Positions 55,200 through 64,000 of a stretch of 64,000 nt of DNA are shown here, piece after piece; positions within the stretch are counted from its first letter, which is position 1; the number at the start of each line of letters is the position of its first letter. The notes under the pieces are model-generated. The model did not search any database and was not told the DNA's origin. It saw nothing but the letters and a program-made list of their open reading frames with translations. Position numbers and translations under genes: made by a program. The stretch is from Rehmannia glutinosa (taxonomy: Eukaryota; Streptophyta; Magnoliopsida; Lamiales; Orobanchaceae), in contig JABTTQ020000683.1 of assembly GCA_016081115.2 (NCBI GenBank), forward strand, positions 124,021 through 188,020, read 5' to 3'.

Positions 55200-56322
55200 T
55201 GTAGCGCGTGTGGCCCATTTGTGATCATCCATTTGTGTTATAGTTTATACAACATATAATACCTTCTAGTAAATAAACTAGGATAAACAATGATTTGTAT
55301 TCGATGCGGGATAAGGGAAAACCCTTTCATCTCCCTTTACATAATCTTTACATAATGCCCATTTATGTGGCTACCTTCGTGTATTAATTTATTACTCACC
55401 AAAATTTGGTTTTGAGAAATAAAAATACTACGAACATCTATTCGGAACGTATATTAATAATATATAATTTAATTCCTCCAGAATTAAATATTTAGCCACC
55501 GAAAAATTGGTCAAAATTGGGTCAACACCCACTTTATCAAAACCAAAATTTCCGACAATTCCCCATATGAGTGGAAATTAATGTATGCATAAATGCAGAC
55601 ACGCAAACCAGTCCTCAAGAGACAATATTGCATTCGGAAAGGTAGCTTATGGCTTTGAACCTTCCGTAGTCAATACAGGTAGGGGTGATAGGTTATTTGT
55701 TCTTTGATTTTCTCCCGCCTTGACGGGCTTGACATTGTATGACATTTTGATTATTGGATATACAGGTAGGGGATCACGCCTCAATCCCCCACCCCCCGGG
55801 GTGTTATTTTGCTAAAAAAATAACCTTCTGTAGTCAATACCATCGGGTACACTGGCGGCTTAATGGACGCACTTGATGCCTTGAACTATTCCTCCCTTTG
55901 TGTATACCGAGTCAACATGAGTATTAACACAATAAGGTCTCAACACATTCTGTTCTCACATTTTGTGTCTGTTTCGGCCATGGACACCACTTTGGATTCA
56001 TAAGTGTTACTTTGAAGCGGCCCGCACTTCTCACTTATATAGGTGATCTTCTATCCGAGTATCCTGCCATACTCAACCTCAACGAGGTGTAGGAATCATT
56101 AAAAGTCAAATGACTTAGCCTCACCACAACTGCGGGTGTTTCAACACTTGGTTTTGCTTTCAGGGATGGGTTATAACATTGTCTCCAAGTGTTACAACAT
56201 AACCTTCATAGTTTAGTTTTCCCATTGAACCAAGTTCTTGGAATCTCCGTCGTCATCATGGTTGGGTTACCACCTGTGATATTTATTTTTACTTTGTGGA
56301 CTTCAAGCCCATTCCTCTAACA
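55200..56322 (-). repeat. 3' LTR of second copia element, left boundary uncertain
   Basis: The minus strand begins TGTTAGAGGAATGGGC at 56322. A TATA-type sequence (CCTATATAAG) lies at 56043-56034 on the minus strand. The left end near 55200 is an estimate, since the partner LTR is outside the window. Contains the LINE tail at 55677-55821. Confidence 0.6.
55677..55821 (+). mobile_element. short 3' fragment of a LINE
   Basis: Flanked by AACCTTCCGTAGTCAATAC (55658-55676) and AACCTTCTGTAGTCAATAC (55822-55840), a 19-bp target duplication with one mismatch. Ends TTATTTTGCTAAAAAAA, the usual plant LINE 3' tail. 145 bp, no coding. Confidence 0.82.
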
Positions 56323-56439
56323 ATTTACCCAATTGATCTCGATTGATCCTTTTGTCAATTGACATCACACCATTTGAGATCAATTATCTAACGGTATTGT
56401 GACTGGATGAATATGTCTAGACTTACCGTTATACATATT

Positions 56440-57780
56440 GCTCTATGCCCTTCCTATAGCCGTTTGGTTATCACGGTGAATCATCACGGAAGGCACAAAG
56501 CTTCCTCCAACATGGAATATCTTCCGAAAGTTTCGAAGCCACTCGCTTCTTCACCAGCCTTTATCCAAAGCTATAAACTCGGATTACATGGTGGACCGAG
56601 TTATACACGTTTGCTTCGTGGACTTCCACGATCTTGCGCACCACCTCAATGGTGAATATGTATCCACTAGTTGAATAAGAATCTTTTGAATCGAAATCCA
56701 ACTAAAGCATCACTATATCCTTCAAGTACGAGTTGGATATCTTGAGTAGTATAGCCCATAGTCGGTATACTTCAAGTATTTTAACACCCAGTTAACGCTT
56801 TCCAATGCTCATGGCTTGGATTGCTCGTGAACTACTCAACATATTTACAGGGTAGGCCAAGTCCGGGCGTGTACAATTTGTGATGTACATCGATTGCCTA
56901 TTATACGTGAGTATTCCATCCGAGCCACGGTTTCCGCTTTTTATTAGCAACCAGATTTATACTTAAATCGGTGGGCGTCTTTTTGTGAATCGTAAAAAAC
57001 ATTGAATTTCTTGAGCGCTTTCTCCACATAGTGGGATTGTGACAAGATAATTCCATCGGGAGTTTCTGCTGATTTTTATCCCAAGGATTACATCGAGTCC
57101 CCATATCCTTCATGTCAAAGTTCCTCTTTAACATTCACTTAGTCTCCATGATAGTATCATGACTCACGCCCATGATTAACAAATCGTCTACGTATAGACA
57201 AACTATGACAAACACTTCGATGTCCCTTTGATATATACACATTTATCACATTCGTTGATTTTAAATCCATTTGACAACATCGTATTGTCAAACTTAAGAT
57301 GCCATTATTTTGGAGCTTGTTTGATCCGTACAAGGATCTTATTAACTTGCACACCTTCTTTTCTTGAGGTGCAACAAACCCTTCAGTTGTTCCATGTATA
57401 TTTTAACATCTATCTCTCCATTCGTAAACGCCGTCTTGACATCCATCCGATGAATCTCTAGATTGTGCAAAGCAGCAAATTCCAAGAAGCACCGAATAGA
57501 CGCAATCCTCGTTACTGGAGAATAGGTATCAAAGAAGTCATATCCTTCTTTTTGTTTAAAGCCTTTGGCTACAAGCCGTGCTTTATACTTATCAATAGTT
57601 CCATCTGCTTTATACTTCTTATTTAGGATCCATTTACATCCTAAAGGTTTATGACCAGTAGGGAGATCAACTAACTCCCAAGTATGGTTCTGCAGAATGG
57701 ACTCGATTTCACTATTGATAGCTTCTTGCTAGAGCGGAGCATCTGGACTACTTAGAGCCTCTTTAATTGAGTTTGGCTCA
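56440..57780 (-). pseudogene. copia RT and RNase H, second element
   Basis: RT motif CLYVDDLLIMGVSHDTIMETK-type lies at about 57225-57150, with LIRSLYGSNKL (palm/thumb region) upstream at about 57350. RNase H is recognisable as WKSTKQTCITRSTM, then a stop, then SEFIALDK (about 56640-56560). Frames change repeatedly; no intact ORF over 80 codons remains. It is the most decayed part of this element. Confidence 0.8.
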
Positions 57781-57784
57781 CCAT

Positions 57785-58963
57785 CTAACATAATATTATG
57801 TAATCTGGCCCAAAAGACTTAGCCGTCTTAGACCTCTTACTGCATCTCGGTTCTTCACTAATTGGTGGTGAACTACTTGTAGTTTCGTGAGTTCTTTTAT
57901 TAGTACTCACTTCTAACTTTTCTCTACAAGGGTAGACATCCTCAAAGAATACAACATTCCATGATTCAATTATGGTACCTTCAATCATTTTCGGATTTTC
58001 TGACTTATGTATCATAAACCTATATGCACTACTTTGGTATGCATATCCCACAAAGACACAATCAACTGTCTTTGGTCCAATTTTAACTTTTTTTGGTTCA
58101 GGTATTGCTACCTTAGCCAAACACCCCCACACTTTAAGGTATTTATAAGAAGACTTACGATTTTTCTACAATTCGTAAGGTGTCTTATCTTTCCCTTTAA
58201 GTGGTATTTTATTCAATATGTGGTTGGTCATTAAAAACACTTCCCCCACATATTCAGGGTAATCGAACTTATCAACATGACATTCATCATCTCTTTTAGA
58301 GTCCGGTTTTTGCGTTCAACAACACCGTTAGACTGTGGTGAATATGGTGCCGTTGTTCGATGAATTATGCCCGACTGGATACATAGTTATTCAAATGGTG
58401 AAACACATTCGCCACCTCTATCACTCCGAATTATTTTAATCCAGCTGCCAAGTTGATTTTCAACTTCATTTTTATAATTCTTAAAAGCTTCTAATGCTTC
58501 ATCTTTGCTTCCTAACAAGTATAAGTAGCAAAACCTTGTGCAATCATCAATAAATGTGATGAAATATTTTTTACCACCTTTGGTTTGCACAAATTTTAGA
58601 TCACATACATTAGTGTGTATCAACTCTGAAGGTGAAGTGCTCCTTTCAACCGAATGAAACGGTAATTTAGCCATTTTAGATTCAACACAAACTTTACATT
58701 TTCTTTGTGAGTTTACTTCAGGTAAATTAATCAATTCAAAATTTACCAATCTTTTTATAGCATTCAGATTTACATGTTCTAATCTAATATGTCATAAATT
58801 AGAGCACTCAGCAATATAAACAGAAGAAGATTCATTCTTATTCATATTCTCGCCAAAATGGCGTACAATCATTACATTCATTTGAAGCGAGTCCTTTTCT
58901 AGATAACCCTACCAAGGAACTGTCCAAATTTGCTAAGTACAAACTTTTCAGACTAAAAAACTA
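57785..58963 (-). pseudogene. copia integrase, second element
   Basis: GAG-pre-integrase remnants are followed by the zinc-binding tail CKVCVESKMAKLPF and the core. First Asp is in IHTNVCDLKFVQTKGGKKYF, second in IKIIRSDRGGEC, and the catalytic Glu in SPQSNGVVERKNRTLKEM (about 58330-58280). All three are present, unlike the other copia families here. The C-terminal region (57785-58132) reads MWGCLAKVAIPEPKKVKIGP and VDCVFVGYAYQSSAYRF. Frameshifts and stops separate the parts. Confidence 0.85.
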
Positions 58964-59159
58964 GTCTAAACTAGAGCTGGCAATGGGACGGGCCGGCCCG
59001 GCCCAAGCCCAACGGGCCAGACCAAGAAATCGGGCCAGGCCGGGCCAACTTTTTATCGGTCCTCTATTTTCTGGCCCAGCTCAACCCAGTCACGGGCACG
59101 GGCTAACGGGCCAAACCAGCCCAAAAAAAATTAAAAAAAAAAACAAAACCTGTTATGCA

Positions 59160-59730
59160 CAATGATGCATATATACACAGATTGTTTTTTTTTCCTTCCT
59201 AAAATGGGATGATGTCCCACACAAGTCAAAAAATCACTTGTACAATCAAGCTCAATAACCATCATATCATATTTATATATAAAAACACCACTAAATTGCA
59301 TTCCAACTCAAATAAAGTTATTCATCAAATACATCCATAATTCATTCAATTCATAATGTAATTCCACACCTCGATAGTTGATACGATGACATTAAAATTC
59401 AAATGACATAAGATAATTGTTAGGAGACACAAGTACAAAAAAACATAGAGAAACAAATGACAAATTCATCATGGTAACCCATCATTCCTCATCAAGAACA
59501 ACGTTGGAGTCTTCTTTAGACAATTGTATCACTTCCAAATCTTGTGGGTCTGCAAGAAAGAAAAGAGAAATAAATATTATTAATTTTTGTATGCAAGTAA
59601 AGAGAAATAAACATCTTTTTATATAATGAATGAACAGAAAAACCAATAACCAAAACTGAATTGAAATTACAAGAAATATGATTAATTTAGTTTTACCGTA
59701 TGTTCATCTTCTTTGAATCCATGCAACCAA
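59160..59730. other. 3' untranslated and subterminal part of hAT element
   Basis: AT-rich with no coding. It lies between the transposase stop (59731) and the GGGCCGG subterminal region. Confidence 0.65.
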
Positions 59731-62552
59731 CTACAGTACAAATGAGGATTGCACATTCTCGGGGAGTAAGCAATTTCTATACTTGTGCAAGATACGACCA
59801 CCAATACTAAATGAGGATTCTGAAGCCACTGTTGTGATTGGAATGCTTAAAATGTCACAAGCGAGAATTGCAAGTTGAGGGAATCGAGTCTTATTCATCT
59901 TCCAATATTCAAGCACATCTATGTCACTTCCAACTGTGCATCTTTCTTCCAAGTAAATATCAAGTTGATACTTTCCTTCACTTGAGGTCATCTGCATCAT
60001 TTTTTGATGATATTTTGAGACCCACATAGAGAATATTAAATATTGTGAATGCTAGAAAGTTTCCTTAACCATTATAATATGACAATATAGATAATACAAA
60101 AATTAAATACAATACTCAAACTTACATCAAGAATTGATGTCATAGATGATGAACTTGATTCGCTTGCCATTACTGGTGCTTGTGAATGAGATAAACTAGG
60201 GCCCTGTCTTGATGAGCTATGAAGAAATGAACTTGATGTGGCCCCATTGTGTTCATATTCACCAAAAAGTTTATATAAAACTTCTTTTACCCTATTCACC
60301 TTCTCCGTATAATCAAGCGGGTAAAGCCTCCTATAGCAAAAGTTCAAAAATTGCAACTTTGCTTTTGGGTCAAGAACACATCCAAGTGCAAGAGTGACAC
60401 TATACTCATTCCAATATTTGTCAAATTTAACTTTCATCCTTGTTGCCATATCTTTGATCACATCATCTTTGCATGCCAAATTTTCCTTCAATTTCATTTC
60501 AATGCTTGCAACTTGCATGAAATACAAGTTTGAAGTGGGGTAAGATGATCCAGATAACAAGTTGGTAATGTGATAAAATGGAGCTAAGAAAGCACACACC
60601 CTTTTCGCTTCTTTCCCACTCTTCGTGATTGGACATAAACTTGTAATATGTATCATTGTAGCTTAAATTCTTTGAATGCACGACGATATTTAATAGCACT
60701 TTCGAGCATCATATATGTACCATTCCATCTAGTTGGCACATCCAACCTCAAGAAACCACCACCCACATTACTCAAGTGCACTTCTTCAATACATATTTGA
60801 AATTGTTGCAATCTTCTCTCCGATCCCTTCACATACTTAACGCTTTGTCTATTTTTTTCCAAAGCTTTACCCGTCGCCTTCAAACCTTCTTGAACTATAA
60901 TATTCAAGATATGTGCACAACACCTCACATGGAAAACCTCACCTTTACATAACAAGCCATATTGCAAATTAAGCCTCTCTTTTAAAATTTTTTGCATTCT
61001 ATCATTGTTCGAGGCATTGTCCAAGGTGATAGAAAATATTTTGGACTCAATTCCCCAATCCTTAAGCACTCTAAGTAACCTACCTGATAATTCTAACCAT
61101 GTATGTGGACTTTCCAAAACACAAAAAGAAAGCAATTTACTATTTAACTTCCAATTTTCATCAACATAATGCGCAGTCACAACCATATAACCTTGTGTAG
61201 TCACAACAGTCCACATATCAGAAGTCAAACAAATTCTACCAGGAAGATTAGCTAACACACTCTTTAGCTTTGCCTTTTCACTCAAAAATACACTCTTACA
61301 ATTAGCTTTTGCAGTGTTTCTACTAATAGGTTTAAATTCAGGATTCAAGATTTTATTGATAGCAGAAACCCCCTCATACTCGGCATAGCTAAACGGAAGA
61401 TCATGCCTATTTTACATCTAGACAATGCATCCCGATAAGCTTTACTATCAAACTTCCACTTCTTCAGCAATGTAGTTTGGTTTTCTAATAAAGAACCCAC
61501 ATCATAAAATTGTGAAGCGTTATAACACTTAAGAAAATGACGTCTTAAATGAGTGGTGCCTGATAGAGATTTACAAGTGTACAACTTTTTACAACGTTTG
61601 CATTTACATTTCTCTACCCCATTTATTGTACCAAGCTTTTCAAAATAATTCCAAACTTCGGGCTTAGCTTTTTTTGTATCTCTATCACCAACATCTTCAT
61701 CATTCATTCTATCATCCCTAGTACTCTTACTCTTTGACTTATTAATTGTAGTACTACAACCAATAGAAGCATTAGTACCTGCAGTACTCTCAGTTTTAGG
61801 AGTAATAGGAGATTCCAACACTTTCAAGTCATAATCATCATCCATATCCTCCAAATTCTGATCAAAATCTACATCTGTTATAATTCAATAAGATAAAATA
61901 AACATATTAAATTAATAATAATTAAAATATTATTCGTACAAATAATTGATACCACCAATATCAGTTATCACTAATCTAATAAGTAATAACTACTGAAACA
62001 CCTCTTCAAACAAAGTGTTGGTTCTTGTTTTTTGCTTTAAAATACAAATAACTACAAAATATAATTAAAAAATTGATACCATCAGTATTCAGTGGGAAGC
62101 AAAGTAGCAAACACAGAGAATGTTCTTATTTTCTATTTTAAAATACAAACACACCTCTTCAAAATATAATTAAAAATTAATACCACCATTATCACTAATC
62201 TAATAACTATAAAAAGTTAAAAACTTGGATTAATTTTCTATATAATTGGCAAGCTGAAGCAATGAACAACAAAAAAAAAGTAAATCTAATAAGAAACTCA
62301 TGAATCGCTTCGTCTTGCCGCATTGCGAGTTATGAGTTATCTCCTAAATTAATTTTTCAGTTTAATTCAGAAAAAAAAGATAAAAATGGCTGATAATTTT
62401 TTGATAAGTTCTACATGAACTGACAAGGACAGAGTATACGTACTTGTACCAGCAACGGCGACGGCGGGAGAAGTGGTTGGAGCGGCATCGACGGCGGGGA
62501 GAGGTGGCTGTAGCGACGGCGAACGGTGGAGGTAACGGCGATTTGGATTCAT
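59731..62552 (-). pseudogene. hAT transposase, BED zinc finger, frameshifted
   Basis: Inferred exon 1 is 62450-62552 and exon 2 starts at 61874 (acceptor AACAG). The BED finger reads CKRCKKLYTCKSLSGTTHLRRHFLKC-type (C-x2-C...H-x5-C) at about 61620-61525. Central hAT parts are ICLTSDMWTV, FSITLDNASNND and RCCAHILNIIVQEGL. The RNase H-like C-terminal part includes LGCVLDPKAKLQFLNF. Exon 3 (59991-59731), after an intron with donor ILD|GTAAGT at 60125, holds the dimerisation domain FPQLAILACDILSIPITTVASES. Frameshifts near 61405, 60655, 60600 and 59755 inactivate it. RICESLEEPER/DAYSLEEPER-like domain order. Confidence 0.88.
61875..62449 (-). other. putative intron 1 of hAT transposase
   Basis: Donor GCTG|GTACAAG at 62449 and acceptor TATAACAG at 61875-61877. 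AT-rich, with stops in all frames. Joining keeps the reading frame (AVAVA|DVDFDQNLEDM). Confidence 0.55.
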
Positions 62553-62951
62553 TCATGAGTAAAAACTAGGATTTTGTTTTATTGTGTAATTTTGTTAAAA
62601 AACGGGTTCTCACATTCTGAGTTGAGCTCTCATTCTCAACCTCAAAGTGCACTGGCTTCTCTTTGTTTTTTGGTCTACAAATGGGTTTCTAATAATTATT
62701 GTGGACCAAGGCCCAAAGTCAACACTCAACAGCAAGCCAGCAACATAAACACAATTTAAGTTTTTTTTTTATTAAATAATATTGGGCTCGGGCTGGCCCG
62801 AAAATTACGGGTTATTTTGGCCCAAGCCCGTTCTGATCGCCCAGACTCTTGGATCGGGCTTTTGGTCCGAAATTTTTCGCCTTAAAAATAAAGCCCGGTG
62901 ATCTATTATCGTGCGGTTGGGCGACCCGTCGGGTGGCTTATTTTGACTCTA

Positions 62952-64000
62952 GTCTAAACCCATGGTTGACCAGCTGCGAACTTGAAATCAGATTTTTGCG
63001 GATGTTTGGGACATGCAGCACATCCTTCAACTTCAACTCCTTTCCCGAAATAAGCTTTAGCACCACCGTTCCAACACCAGCAACATCAGAAGAGGCGTGA
63101 TTCCCCATATGGAGCTTCCTTCCGGTTGATGGGATGTAAGAAGAGAATGCATCTTGATTAGAACAGACATGGCAAGTGGCACCGATATCCACAAACCATT
63201 CTTTCGGGTTATCCACCAAATTGGCTTCAAACACCACCGCCGACATGTCAACATCTGTCAGCTCTCTTTCTTCAACCACATTTAGCATTGGACTGTAGTT
63301 TTGTTTTTTTTTCTTTGGTTGACGGTAGTCCTTTGCCATATGGTTCGATTTGCCACAGTTGTAGCAAACTCCCTGGAATTTTCCAACTGCCAGTTTCTTG
63401 CCTTTATCGTTAGGCCTTTTCTTCGAATTACTTGACGAGCCATGCTCCATCAAGTTGGCTTTTGACTCCGTAGGGACAAGCTTGGACTTAGAGTCAATCC
63501 TCCTATTGTCTTCCTCAATTCTGAGTTTGACAATCAGATCCTCTAGTCCCATCTCCTTTCGCTTATGTTTGAGATAATTCTTGAAATCCCTCCAACTTGG
63601 GGGCAATTTCTCAATCAAAACGGCCACTTGGAATGATTCCGGCAAAGCCATTCCCTCGGCAGAGATTTCATGTAGGATCAACTGGAACTTATGAACTTGT
63701 TCCATCACGATTTTAGAATCAACCATCACAAAATCCAAGAACTTACCGACAACAAATTTCTTTCTGCCGGCATCCTCGGTTTTTTGTACTTCTCCAAAGA
63801 ATCCCACAATTCTTTGGAGGACTTCACAGCACAATACACACTGTAAAGTGCATCACTAAGTCCGTTTAGGACATAGTTACGACACAGGAAATCACCCTGG
63901 CCCCATGCATCAAACGCAACGCGTTTTTCAGCATTCGTTTCATTCTCAGAATGGCAAATTACAGAAACAAAGGATTACAAGGAAAAATACTAGCTATTAC
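62952..64000 (-). pseudogene. copia gag and protease, second element
   Basis: The frame enters at the window edge (WGQGDFLCRNYVLNGLSDAL) and shifts by one base near 63790. It continues as the gag domain FVMVDSKIVMEQVHKFQLIL, LPPSWRDFKNYLKHKRKEM and EDLIVKLRIEEDNRRID. The zinc knuckle at about 63370-63325 reads CYNCGKSNHMAKDYR, with Tyr for the last Cys. The protease active site is EWFVDIGATCHVCSN (about 63205-63160), with Ile for Thr in the Asp-Thr-Gly triplet. The frame is cut by the hAT element after HGFRL. Confidence 0.87.

Larger units (their letters stand above)
58972..62951 (-). mobile_element. Ac-type hAT transposon (~4 kb)
   Basis: A perfect 8-bp target duplication GTCTAAAC lies at 58964-58971 and 62952-62959. 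The ends are TAGAGCTGGCAATGGG and, reverse-complemented, TAGAGTCAAAATAAGCC, a short TAGAG terminal repeat. GGGCCGG/CGGGCC motifs occur at both subterminal regions (59000-59110 and 62780-62940). The interior encodes a spliced BED-finger transposase on the minus strand. Inserted in the protease of the copia element; the broken frame continues on both sides. Confidence 0.92.
55200..64000 (-). mobile_element. second Ty1/copia element, 5' end outside window
   Basis: Reading leftward: gag with knuckle (64000-63330), protease, then a hAT insertion, integrase (58960-57785), RT (57780-56900), RNase H (about 56660-56440) and 3' LTR (about 56322 leftward to ~55200). Numerous frameshifts and stops. The 5' LTR is beyond 64000. 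Interrupted by a short LINE tail and by a 4 kb hAT element. Confidence 0.88.

Noticed and set aside
62367..62556. Arg-rich ORF as a separate gene
   Set aside because: Better explained as the first exon of the hAT transposase in the Pro/Ala-rich frame, with a donor at 62449.

Overview
The window is nuclear DNA of a flowering plant, almost certainly a eudicot: it carries Ty1/copia, Ty3/gypsy Tat/Athila, Helitron, hAT, Mutator-like, Stowaway and LINE elements of plant type, and spliced plant genes. I cannot name the species. One host gene looks functional, a three-exon, GPI-anchor-type non-specific lipid-transfer protein gene (exons at 54538-54835, 53464-53499 and 50743-50837, minus strand). A dead duplicate lies at 24685-26312. 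Nearly everything else is nested transposable elements and their debris.

Layout. 1-5045: a decayed copia element on the minus strand running off the left edge (LTR 4731-5045), with a 53-codon two-helix membrane ORF between gag and protease. 5278-5978: AT-rich terminal-inverted-repeat element. 6006-21722: one ~250 bp Stowaway-type MITE split into three pieces by a tandem Sirevirus-like copia array (6074-19165, LTR-body-LTR-body-LTR, target duplication CTTTC) and by a non-autonomous Helitron (19241-21612). 21859-22871: 5'-truncated LINE with RNase H and poly(A). 23286-24182: hAT-like element. 24685-26312: lipid-transfer pseudogene. 26905-28243: Mutator-like fold-back element with a palindrome array. 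28340-28897: hAT-like element.

29264-49051 is one Tat-lineage Ty3/gypsy element on the minus strand (target duplication GTTGT). It has degraded gag, protease, RT, two RNase H domains and integrase, and on the opposite strand a spliced antisense gene with its own TATA box. It carries three nested insertions: a GC-rich hAT MITE in the left LTR (29608-29962), a gag-protease-only Athila-like element of TR-GAG type inside the antisense gene (32073-39488, target duplication CTATG), and an LTR plus primer site inside pol (44865-46357).

49057-55080 holds the functional lipid-transfer gene, with a 1.27 kb Mutator-like element in intron 2 (51365-52632). About 55200 to 64000 is a second copia element on the minus strand, broken by a short LINE tail (55677-55821) and a 4 kb Ac-type hAT element (58972-62951, target duplication GTCTAAAC).

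Most element boundaries rest on target-site duplications read directly from the sequence. The two lipid-transfer units also act as partial empty-site controls for each other. Nothing here is a bacterial-style operon; the regulatory content visible is LTR promoters, the host-gene TATA box, splice sites and the antisense promoter of the Tat element.
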